A DNA stretch of 64,000 bases, taken from positions 62,001-126,000 of the forward strand of contig JACCGJ010008482.1 in assembly GCA_013407085.1 (NCBI GenBank), in the 5' to 3' direction. The position numbers and the translations under genes are program-made. The first letter of the stretch is position 1; every line of letters begins with the position of its first letter. The stretch is from Atriophallophorus winterbourni. Taxonomy: Eukaryota; Platyhelminthes; Trematoda; Plagiorchiida; Microphallidae. Of this stretch, positions 29,641 to 39,000 are shown piece by piece. The notes under the pieces are model-generated. The model had not been told where the DNA came from and made no database searches. It saw nothing but the letters and a program-made list of their open reading frames with translations.

Positions 29641-29726
29641 ATCTTGCTGGTGTGTTCTTGGCTCGGTTGGGTTCTTTACGTTTAAAGTCAGATTTTTATT
29701 AATGAGTATTATATGGCGTTCGAAAA

Positions 29727-29960
29727 GTAGGACGGAAGCACACGACCGCTTCCACGGTTACTGCCGCTCATCAGGTATGCGTATCCGTGACCTGATAATT
29801 CTTACGCCGATCTGACTTTGTGATAAACCCATTTATATTTGCGAATTCGAGGATAAATTCTCATTTGCAAATTGAAGTTTAGCTTTTATGTGGAGACTAT
29901 TCTAAGTCCCACAGTTGGTAGCAACGGGCTAGTCTAATTCTGTTTACGAAATGAAACCCA
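29727..29960 (-). mobile_element. Diverged single satellite-type unit
   Basis: Contains a hammerhead at 29731-29790. At the expected distance (135 versus 125 bp in the array) it has TCTAAGTCCCACAGTTGG, comparable to ACTAAGCCCCAACTGATCC of the satellite unit. It is a solitary relative, not part of the array, and is much diverged outside the ribozyme. Confidence 0.6.
29731..29790 (-). ncRNA. Diverged hammerhead with compensatory changes
   Basis: Minus strand: ACGG, ATAC, GCATAC, CTGATGA, helix II GCGG/CCGT, GGAA, GCGGTC, then GTGTGC, TT and CCGT. Helix I GCATAC/GTGTGC replaces GCATAG/CTGTGC of the satellite by a swapped pair, and ACGG/CCGT pairs without the mismatch seen in the satellite. GGAA replaces GAAA, so it is probably inactive now. 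Confidence 0.65.
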
Positions 29961-30109
29961 ATGCGATTCCAACAGATTGGAAAGGAACTTTTGTGTGTGT
30001 AGAGACGTGCGGTACACACAAAATTCAATTGTTCAATTCACTTGCCGGGGGCAAACACGATAACATAGCAATCGATTGGAATATGTTTGGGACCGATCGT
30101 GTATTCATA

Positions 30110-30420
30110 ATGCAAATAAATTTGAGTGCAATCGGTCAGAACAGGTATTGGGTGTAGTCAGACCAAGGATGATAGTCAGGACAGGGAACATGATTAAGTA
30201 GCGGTCAACCCACCACCACTTATTTGACCTTACCGCAAAACAGCCTATAGCACGCCTATGCTGAGTCAAGTCTCATGGGAATGACCAGGATCAGTGGTTG
30301 ACTACTACTTAATCATGTTCCATGTCCTGACTATTATCCTTGGTCTGACGAAGCTTCAGTATCAAAAGTGAAGCGTTACCCAAAAAACTGCTTTAACCGA
30401 TTGCACTCAAATTTCTATGC
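30110..30420. mobile_element. Foldback element related to 24878-25316
   Basis: Arms of about 100 bp: AAATTTGAGTGCAATCGGTC, CAGACCAAGGAT, GGGAACATGATTAAGTAG on the left and the reverse complement on the right. The right arm keeps TTGGTCTGACGAAGC but lacks the GAAA block. The left arm has lost the whole helix II segment. No certain target duplication is seen. Confidence 0.75.
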
Positions 30421-30559
30421 ATTAGCAATCTAGCATTTTTGGCGACAGGGCCTGACTTTATTTGTGTACATGTTCGGTTAAGTAATTACGAGATCACTAT
30501 AGTGCATGCCGAAATGAAAGTATCAAGGAGAGGCCAATCCACGAATTCACAAAATTTGA

Positions 30560-31407
30560 TCTGATAGTCAATGGGCCACGCCGCTGCATTTGGTTGCAAA
30601 GAAAAATGGCGACTGGAGACCTTGTGTTGACTATCGTGCACTCAACGCTATCACCATACTTGATCGGTACCCTATTCCACATACCACGATTTTTCCATGC
30701 ATCTCCGTGGAAAGCAGTTTTACTCAAAATTGGATTTGGTACGGGCCTACCATCAGATACCAATGGCCGAGGAGGATATCGCCAAGACAGCTGTCATTAC
30801 CCCATTTGGTCTCTTCGAATTTCTCCGAATGCCATTTGGACTTCGCAATGCAGCTAAGTCCTTCCAGCGATTTATGGACCAAATTTTTCGTGGATTAGAT
30901 TTCGTTTTTGTATATATCGACGACGTCCTCATCGCCAGTACCACTGCAGAGGAGCACAAAAAACATTTACGCGTTGTTTTTGAACGTCTCGACAATTACG
31001 GAATCACTATTAATCCCGAAAAGTGTGTCTTTGGTCAAACCAGTGTCCAATTCCTTGGTCATCAAATCGACTCCCATGGTATTAGCCCGTTACCCGACAA
31101 AACCCAATCTGTCGTGGAATATCCTTTACCCCAATCCATCAAGAGCCTTCGTCGTTTTCTTGGTGTCATCAATTATTACGGTCGGTTCATCCCCAATTGT
31201 GCTCAATTGTTACAACCCTTAACTGATTTACTACGAGGAAATCCAAAGAAACTCGTGTTGACAGCTGAAGCGGAGGCCGCTTTTGTCGTTGTGAAGAAAG
31301 AGTTGTCAACAGTTACGTCCTTGAGCCACTTGGATACCACAAACAGTGCCCGCCTTGTGCTCAAAACAGATGCTTCTTCTGTTGCAGTGGGTGCAGTTCT
31401 ACAATAG
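30560..31407 (+). pseudogene. Gypsy element 1 (CsRn1-type): RT part of pol
   Basis: The 5' LTR, gag, protease and RT N-terminus are missing. Homology starts at about 30560 in the region before [14 protein letters not shown], shifts frame near 30690, and then runs open for 236 codons (30697-31407) with [40 protein letters not shown] (the catalytic YIDD) and FLGHQIDSHGISP, ending with the start of RNase H (LVLKTDASSVAVGAVL). A single TAG at 31405-31407 separates it from the next segment, where the same frame continues. The family assignment is by similarity of these blocks to fluke CsRn1-like elements. Confidence 0.85.
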
Positions 31408-32910
31408 TTGATCGGCTGCGATGCTCAACCACTTTTCTTCTTTTCGAAGAAGTTGCAACCATCGCAGACGAGGTACAGTACATTCGGCAGAGAACTTCTT
31501 GGTGTGTACTTGGCGATCAAACACTTCCGGCACTTTTCGAAAGGACGTCAGTCTACCATCTATACTGATCACAAGCCCCTCGTTTATGCGGCTCGCACCT
31601 CTGCGGATCGTCACTCTCCTCAAGAAATCCGTCAGGTGGACTACATATTGCAGTTCACCAACGATATTCGCTTTATCGATGGTAGCAGTAATGTTGTTGC
31701 TGACGCATTCTCGCGCACGGATTTACACCAAGTCAATCAACCATCTGTGGACCTACAGGATCTTGCTCGGCATCAGGGAGCTGATCCTGAATTTTCCGTC
31801 ATCACAAACAACCCTTCCATTCAACTTTCATGTTTACCCCTCCTAAACTGTGACGCTCATATCCATTGTGACATTTCTACCGGCAAGCCGCGACCATTTG
31901 TTCCACAATCTCATTGCCGGATTATTTTTGATCACTTTCATGGATTATCCCATCCGAGCGTACGCTCAACGGTACGTATTATTACCGAACGTTTCGTATC
32001 GCACAACGTACGGAAAGATATCCGCCAATGGGCAAAACACTGTGTTACGTGTCAAAAGGGCAAAATTCTTAAGCACACCCGTGCTGCCCTTGCCACTTTC
32101 CCCCAACCTGACGCGCATTTCAAGCATGTGCACCTGGACATTGTAGGTCCCTTACCGCCATCCAAGGGTTACACCTACATTTTGACGTGTGTGGATCGAT
32201 TCACGCGTTGGCCTGTTGCCACGCCTATGTGTGATATTTCATCAGAGACTGTTGCTCAGACGTTTGTTCATTCATGGATATCTCTCTTTGGCGTTTCGGC
32301 TACTATCACCACAGACAGAGGATCTCAATTCACCTCTGCATTGTTTCAAGATGTTAGCCGAATGATCGGATCAACACATATGTGTACGATGGCATACCAC
32401 TCCGAGGCAAATGGATTGGTCGAACGGTTCCACCGTCAATTGAAAGCTTCCATCACCACTTCCTCGTCCAGTGTGCATTGGTCTGAACGGCTACCCAACA
32501 TTCTGTTGGCAATCAGGAACACGGTCAAGGAGGATGCCGGATGTTGTCCTTCGGAACTTGTTTTTGGTACCGCACTACGACTGCCTGACGAGATGATTCT
32601 TGACTCCCGCCACACCGGTGAGCTCGATGTTTCCTCGTATGCCGCGAGATTGAAGGAGCAATTCAAGTCTGTTCGGCCCGTCCCAACGCGCCCCAACAAC
32701 CGTCCCGCTCTCAACCTGCCCCAACGTTTTTGTTCGTGTCGACGCCGTGCGGAAGCCCCTACAGCCGCCCTACGACGGTCCCTTCAAAGTTTTGGTGCGC
32801 AAGCTGAAATATTTTGTCCTGGACAAAAACGGAACACGACACTCCGTCAGCATCGACAGGTTAAAGCCAGCCTATATCGATTTCTCTTACGGTCAACCCT
32901 CTTCGAATGA
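31408..32910 (+). pseudogene. Gypsy element 1: RNase H and integrase part of pol
   Basis: 500 codons open. RNase H blocks TRYSTFGRELLGVYLAIKHF, TIYTDHKPLVYA and VVADAFSRTD lie in the first 110 residues. An integrase zinc-binding HHCC segment (HFHGLSHPSV...CVTCQKGK) is near residues 173-217. Core residues are visible in HLDIVGPLPPS, TTDRGSQFTS and SEANGLVERFH (D, D, E). A frameshift near 32700 sends the C-terminus out of frame; it continues at 32700-33070. Confidence 0.88.
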
Positions 32911-33070
32911 CTCTAATGTGGTATTCCCGTCAACCCCTCCAACCCAGCCAATGACCGAGGACCCTGTTTCCCTCTCCCAACCAACCGACAATACTCAACC
33001 TACAGTTTCTCGCACGCGTTCTGGACGCTGTGTCTCTTTCCCGGCCCGGTTAGCAGAGTTTATTCCCTGA
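32700..33070 (+). pseudogene. Gypsy element 1: integrase C-terminal part after a frameshift
   Basis: Encodes LQPPYDGPFKVLVRKLKYFV and HSVSIDRLKPAYIDF, the usual end of the integrase in this group, then a threonine/serine/proline-rich tail (TRSGRCVSFPARLAEFIP) and a stop at 33068-33070. Confidence 0.8.
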
Positions 33071-33103
33071 TTTTTCGATCGTTGGTCGATCCGACCAACG
33101 CTG

Positions 33104-33118
33104 TAAAGGGGGGAGCTC
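33104..33118 (+). other. Polypurine tract, Gypsy element 1
   Basis: The purine-rich run AAAGGGGGGAG lies immediately before the 3' LTR and is the expected plus-strand priming site. Confidence 0.8.
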
Positions 33119-33482
33119 TGTAGCGTTTCACATTTTCATACATTTGTATCGTTGTTTTACTAAACTGCAAACGCATAAAATTTGAATATACACTTTTTCG
33201 TCCAACCGCGCGTGGTTCGTTCTGTCTCGTTGTGCTAGTCGATTGTTCTAAGCTGACTGTTCTCTGCTGACTGTTCTGTGTGGACTGTTCTAACGGAGTC
33301 GAGCTCCTTTTCAGCTGTCTCCGAACCTTTTCTCATCACTCGGTGTCCGTCTTGGATTTATTCGGAGCGGATTATTCTGTGTGTGGAATATACTTCTTCA
33401 CTGTCCGTGAGTTTTCATTGTCATATTTTGTTTATGTTTCATCGTGTTGTTTGTATTTTACATTGGTATTTTTTCCGCTACA
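33119..33482 (+). mobile_element. Gypsy element 1: 3' LTR (364 bp)
   Basis: Begins TGTAGCG and ends CGCTACA, a perfect 7-bp terminal inversion. It contains three short CTGACTGTTCT/GGACTGTTCT repeats near 33252-33292. There is no matching 5' LTR in the window. Confidence 0.85.
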
Positions 33483-34068
33483 AACTAAGGTACGCCTTTT
33501 GATGCAAGAACTTAGTGCCTCAGAACACAGCCAGTATTGTAATTACATCTTGCCAAACCATTCAACGGACTTTAATTTGTCTGACACAGTGTCCAAGTTA
33601 AAATTGATTTTTGGAGAGCGAACATCCATATTCAACTTACGATATAATTGAATGAAATTGTCGAAGTATTCCAGTGAAGATATCTTCACCTACGCCGGTC
33701 GTGTGAACCATGAATGTGAGCGCTTTCAACTGAACGAATTAACATCAACACAGTTTAAGGCTCTGATATTTGTTGCCGGATTGACCTCACCCGATGACGC
33801 TGAATTGAGGACACGTTTACTGGCCAAACTTGATTCTACTCCAGAAATATCCATACAGGATCTAACAGCTGAATACTTGAGATTGATAAACTTGAAACGT
33901 GACTCAGAAATGATCCAGTCATCGTCCTCGAATGAAATAGCTACAGTTGGTCGAATCACAAGAGCATCCCAACACAGCCCTAGTCCAAAACTTTCTGATC
34001 AAACACGTAGACCACCTTCAGCTTGTTGGAACTGCGGACAATGGCATTTTGTTCGTTTTTGTCCTTAG
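33483..34068 (+). pseudogene. Gypsy element 2 (Mag-like): gag fragment
   Basis: Coding sequence starts directly after the LTR of element 1, so the gag N-terminus and 5' LTR are missing. Reading LLMQELSASEHSQYCNYILP, an FGERTSIFNLRYN stretch, a TGA at 33649-33651, then KYSSEDIFTYAGRVNHECER and a zinc-knuckle-like CWNCGQWHFVRFC (34021-34062, one residue short of the usual spacing). A TAG at 34066-34068 interrupts the frame. A second knuckle follows at 34081, in which the second Cys is Tyr. Confidence 0.8.
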
Positions 34069-35031
34069 CGTGAAATTTCTTGTTATAAATACGGACGTAC
34101 AGGCCACCTGGCAACATTTTGTCGCCAAAATCAAACTTCGCGATTCAGACGCACCTCAAATGTTGTTTTTGCCGCAAATTGTGCTCAATTCCAGAGTCTG
34201 CGCAAATTCATCACTCTTGAGATTAATGACCACCCAGTCAGATTGCAAATCGACAGTGCCTCAGATATAACCATTATTTCCCGTCAGACTTGGATTGTAA
34301 TCGGAAAACCACCAATGATCCCAACAGCTCGAATCGCCAAGAATGCTTCTGGTGGAGATATACATTTTCTTGGTGAGTTGAAATGCAAGGTCAAGTTTTG
34401 TGATCAAAATCTACTCGGCACATGCTATGTATCAGCTAGCGACAAGCTAAATCGTTTTGGCATTGACTGGATAGAAGAGCTCAAACTATGGGATGTACCA
34501 TTCAATAGTGTTTGCGATGACTCTGTTGAAGTTACTCATGCCATCGACAAAAATGTGTACACTATACATCCAGTGGAGCTTAAAAGCACCGAAGAACTTA
34601 TGTGTCATTTTCAATCGAAATATCCAAAGGTATTTTGTGAAGGATTGGGCCTCTGCAACAAAGCTGATGCAGTCTTATACTTACAACCGGGAACACGTCC
34701 AGTTTCTCGTCTAAAGAGACCAGTACCTTATTCTGCTTTGGAGGCTGTGGAGAAGGAGTTAGAACGCTTAGTCAAGGAAGGTGTCTTGAGTCCAGTGACA
34801 TATTTATCAAGGGCTGCACCAATTGTGGCAGTGAGAAAACCAAACGGAACACTGAGGATTTGCGCAGATTTTTCCACCGGGCTATATGGCTCACTGGAGA
34901 CACACCAATATCCATTACCGACCCCAGAGGATCTATTCTCGCTGATGAATGGCGAGAAAATATTTTCAAAGGTTGACCACTCTGATGCATTATACAAGTT
35001 CCAGTTTGTGAGAAATCGAAAGAGATGCTAA
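34069..35031 (+). pseudogene. Gypsy element 2: protease and RT N-terminal part
   Basis: Continuing the gag frame, the protease-like motif IDSASDITIISRQTW starts near 34246, with D-S-A in place of the usual D-T/S-G. The linker and RT start follow: LKRPVPYSALEAVEKELERL, RAAPIVAVRKPNGTLRICAD, and FSKVDHSDALYKFQ, where the first catalytic Asp block is present. The frame breaks near 35005-35030. Confidence 0.83.
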
Positions 35032-36539
35032 CCATCAACACACACAAAGGGTTGTATCGTTATAATCGTCTGCCTTTCGGAGTCAAATGCGCTCCGGCAA
35101 TCTTTCAGCAAATAATGGACACCATGCTGCCCGGATTATCCTTTGCTAAAGCCTATATGGATGATATCATCGTATCTAGCCAGAATCGCGAAGAACATTA
35201 TGATCAATTAAACCAACTTTTCACAATCATAGAGGAGTACGGTTTTCGTGTCAGGCCAGAAAAATGCACTCTAATGACAGACACTATAACCTACTTGGGA
35301 TCAATAATTAATCATGAAGGTAGACGACCTGATCCAGACAAAATCAAGGCGATCAGAGACACGCCACCACCTCACAACGTAGCGACATTGCAGTCTTTTC
35401 TTGGCCTGGTAAATTATTATCAAAACTTTGTATCAAAAATGCACGAACTTCGAGCACCACTAAATTATCTATTAACGAAAAACAGCAAATGGTCTTGGTC
35501 AAATGAATGTCAGCGCTCTTTCAACAGAATAAAGGATATCTTGTCGACTGATCTACTGCTAACACACTACGATCCAAAACTACCCATTATCGTTGCAGCA
35601 GATGCATCACAAAATGGAATCGGCGCCGTACTGTTGCATAAATATCCTGATGGAAAACAAAAAGCCGTCATGCACGTATCCAGAACATTAACAGCTGCTG
35701 AAAGGAATTACAGTCAAATCGAGAAAGAAGGGTTGGCCCTCGTCTTTGCCGTTAACAAGTTCCATAAAATGATTCACGGACGAAAGTTTACCTTATTCAC
35801 TGATCATAAGTCACTGTTGGTAATATTTGGTGCGAAGAAGGGGATACCTGTACATACAGCAAATCGAGTACAACGCTGGGCAACACAATTATTGTCGTAT
35901 GATTTTGACCTCCGATACAAGTGTACCAGCAACTTCGGTCACGCTGATGCACTCTCAAGGCTCATTGCGGACATTGGTTCTCGATCCCAAAATGTAGAAT
36001 TGGTAGTGCCTTCTGTTTCAGCAGACCCGATGTACCATGTTTTCAACGCAAGCGTCAGACATCTTCCAATAACGGCAGCAACAGTTTGCAAGGCAACCGC
36101 AGACGATCAAACACTACAACAAGTTATGCAATTCCAACAAAACGGCTGGCCTGAGCAAATCACTGATCCATATCTCAAGCAGTTTTCTAGTCGCCAATTC
36201 GCACTATCCATCGTTGATGGCTGTCTTATGTTACACGATCGAGTAGTCATTCCCAAAGCTGTACAACATTTTGTTCTTCGACAATTACATCAGGGTCATC
36301 CTGGTATCAGTCGGATGAAAGCGCTTAGCGGGAACTATGCATTTTGGCCCTTCATGGACCGTGAGATCGAAAACATGATGCGCTCATGCTACAGTTGTGC
36401 TGAAGCAGCCAAATTACCTCCGAAATGTAAACCACAACCCTGGCCTGTTCCATCGGGACCATGGAAACATATTCATGCAGACTTTGCAGGACCCTTGAAT
36501 GGGATACACTATTTGGTCATTGTTGACGCCTATTCATAA
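35025..36539 (+). pseudogene. Gypsy element 2: RT, RNase H and integrase N-terminal part
   Basis: 504 codons open. RT blocks YRYNRLPFGVKCAPAIFQQI and AYMDDIIVSS (catalytic YMDD, about residues 42-51) are followed by TYLGSIINHEGRRPDPDKI, RNase H (VAADASQNGIGAVLL, TLFTDHKSLL, HADALSRLI) and the integrase zinc module HQGHPGISRM...SCYSCAE. It ends in HADFAGPLNG and a TAA at 36537-36539 directly inside the integrase core. Confidence 0.9.
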
Positions 36540-37379
36540 TGGCCCGAAATTAATGCCATGAATAAAATCACGACAAGTTCTACAATATCAATCTTCGAAA
36601 GGCTATTTTCTCAATTTGGCATTCCCGAAACGTTAGTCACTGACAATGGACCACAGTTTACCTCATCTGAGTTCACCGAATTTCGTGCTTCCCTCACGAT
36701 CAATCACAGGCATTCGCCCATTTATCATCCACAATCCAATGGGCAGGCTGAACGTTTTGTAGATACTTTCAAACGAGCACTCGTGAAGCTAAAAGTAGAA
36801 GGAACGCGGAATAAACAACTGCATACCTTCCTGTTTGCGTATCGTACAACTCCAAACCTATCGCTACCAGGAAAACAATCACCAGCCGAACTCTTTTTGG
36901 GCCATCCACTAAGAACAATACACAGCGCCATGCTACCAAAGATCCCAGAACATAAAAAACAGGCAAACTTCGGACTGCATACAGGTGAGAAGCCTAATGG
37001 AAGATCCTACAAACCAGGTGATCGAGTATATGTCAGGTCCTTTTACGGAACGAGAGAGAAAGGGATTCCAGGAATCATAGGACGTCGTCTGGGCACAGTG
37101 ACGTATGAGTTGCAGTATGGTTCACGAAAACACATTCGACACATGAACCATATTAGACCTCGAACAATAGAAGATTATGGAATACAAAACGCAAAGAGTC
37201 AACTGCCACTTGATATCTTGTTGGATACTTTCGAAATTCCAACGGAAAACCAAAAGCCAAAGGAGCAGAACACATCAGATATGCAGCAACAAGCTTTACC
37301 ACAGAGACGCTCCAACCGGAATCGCAGGCCTGTACAATACCTAAATGTCAATCCTACGCTAAAATCATATCAATAACTT
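36540..37379 (+). pseudogene. Gypsy element 2: integrase core and C-terminus
   Basis: Same frame as the previous segment after the TAA. ETLVTDNGPQFTSSEF and YHPQSNGQAERFVDTFKRAL carry the second Asp and the Glu of the catalytic triad. The C-terminal part has SYKPGDRVYVRSF and a basic end (RRSNRNRRPVQYLN). It stops 15 bp before the LTR. Confidence 0.88.
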
Positions 37380-37383
37380 TCTC

Positions 37384-37394
37384 AAGGAGGGAGA
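37384..37394 (+). other. Polypurine tract, Gypsy element 2
   Basis: AAGGAGGGAGA immediately before the LTR. Confidence 0.75.
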
Positions 37395-37603
37395 TGTTAC
37401 AGGCAGCATATCTACGTTATATTTGACTGTGTGTGCGGTCATGCACCCACACGCGCGTACAGTTTATCGATTGAAATCGGCTTACAACTCTACTCTCATT
37501 GGTCCGTTAATATTGATCGCAAAGTTGTTCAAATCATGTCACTTTGTTCAATAGAGTTCTGTTGTGCGCGTTGAGCCTTTTTTATGCTGTTCGGGATATA
37601 ACA
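37395..37603 (+). mobile_element. Gypsy element 2: probable 3' LTR (about 209 bp)
   Basis: Starts TGTTAC after the polypurine tract. ATAACA at 37598-37603 gives a nearly complementary end. No second LTR is available to confirm the right boundary. Confidence 0.6.
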
Positions 37604-37998
37604 ATCCCCCACAATTGTTCCACATATTCTCATTTTAATTCATTTGTGTGCTTTTTCAGTTTTTTAACCAGCCATATCCTATAAAGTCAATTTATGCATA
37701 TAAAATTTATTCATTTATTTTATTATGACAATTTCATCAATATTTGCACCACTTTCTCCGTAATTACTTTCTTTTTATACGCTCCATTTTTTCGTGTCGT
37801 TGCCATTCGTCAATCTCGACAATATTGTCATCTGACATGGAGAAAGTTTTTCTTACAAACTTTATTCTCCTTCCCATCAACAAATGGAAATAAATGTTTA
37901 AAAATTCTGCTCGCTTCGCTCGTTTAAACTATCCGATTTTTATTGTTGCACACATTTTGATAAACTGATAATGTATTGCATTCCTTGGTTGACCGAGA
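37604..37998. other. No gene recognised
   Basis: AT-rich flank of the Gypsy element. No supported feature. Confidence 0.4.
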
Positions 37999-38220
37999 AT
38001 ATATTATTATTATCATTCTGCACTTCAGGCAGGAACCGGGGTACCACCAGCACATATTTATGGGTCCGATGATTTCTGTTATCGCTCCGAGTGAATAAAA
38101 CATGTTAGGAATCAGTATCAGTAAAACAGGGTGACAGTCGACTAAGTCGAAACGAGTGGCCAGATGCTTTGGGAGGTGTGCTTATAAACACCCGCCACTA
38201 CCAGTATTGATTCGTAGAAA
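37999..38220 (-). repeat. Probable non-LTR 3' end
   Basis: Reversed, it runs GTGTTTATAAGCACACC, then CTGGTGGTACCCCGGTTCC, then TGCAGAATGATAATAATAAT, ending in the TAA-type short repeats typical of RTE 3' ends (compare GTGATAATAATATC at 48.9 kb). The ORF part is absent. Confidence 0.45.
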
Positions 38221-38249
38221 GCACAGGCGTGTATATTTGTCAATTGAAG

Positions 38250-38807
38250 ATGGAAGAGGACTCTTTACCGAAAGGTGAGAGAGGTAATGCATGTTTTATG
38301 TCCAATCGAATGAAACGACTCTGGACAGCAGGTTATTTCAACAAAAACGAAAAAAATGCTAAGAAACGCTTTTTGTGTTTCACAATTATTTTCCAAATAT
38401 TTTTGTGGTTTTTGACAATAAATATGGTTGGATGTATTCTTAAGGGTAATGCTCCGAAAAGAGCTACCTGTCACCGTTCGTCCAGCCTGTGTTTGAACGC
38501 ACTTAATGATGATGCCGAGATTATTTCTGCGGAAAGTGAGTTCTACGCGTTCACCACAAGGATGCTAAGGAAGTGTGTTCTGGATTCCAGCTTGGTGTGC
38601 TGTCTACTTAGCTTAAGACTGTACCTTCGTATACCAACTAAACGAGAAAACCTAAAGAATTTATCGAAATTGAGACAACTTAATCCTTTGACAACCGAAA
38701 ATATCTTTTTAAAAAATTTAAGGAGACATGTAAGTATGGAATGTTTTAAAAGTAAGATAAGGTTTCCTCATATTTGTCGATATAGAAAGTCGGACAGATT
38801 CAGTTGA
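38250..38807 (+). CDS. Orphan ORF, possible single-pass membrane or secreted protein
   Basis: Open for 185 codons from MEEDSLPKGERG (an upstream in-frame ATG at 38229 adds seven residues). A basic stretch is followed by a hydrophobic segment (FLCFTIIFQIFLWFLTINMV), which could be a signal anchor, then a Cys-containing region (CHRSSSLC, VLDSSLVCCLLSLRLYL) and a basic C-terminus (SKIRFPHICRYRKSDR). No family is recognised. Its length stands out in an AT-rich region, but it follows a retroelement 3' end, so it may be a spurious or transposon-related frame. Confidence 0.35.
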   Translation: MEEDSLPKGERGNACFMSNRMKRLWTAGYFNKNEKNAKKRFLCFTIIFQIFLWFLTINMVGCILKGNAPKRATCHRSSSLCLNALNDDAEIISAESEFYAFTTRMLRKCVLDSSLVCCLLSLRLYLRIPTKRENLKNLSKLRQLNPLTTENIFLKNLRRHVSMECFKSKIRFPHICRYRKSDRFS

Positions 38808-38864
38808 GCTATCCTTTATTTATAAGGCTTGATTCTGTTACTGAGAATTAGTTTTGTTGTTTGG

Positions 38865-39000
38865 TGATAGATTCACTGCATAAGTTCGACATTCTTCTTG
38901 AGCCACAGAGACCATAACTGCGCACAGTATTCCATGACTGGTGTTAAATATTTATTCGTGATGCTTGGGAATATCTGGTGCGAAAATTTCCCAAATACGC
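38865..39000 (-). pseudogene. CR1-like scrap
   Basis: The minus strand encodes NKYLTPVMEYCAQLWSLWLK and KNVELMQ, matching TYIRPVMEYSIQAWAPWLRK and DIELLDR of the 53.6-kb element. No other part is preserved. Confidence 0.55.
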
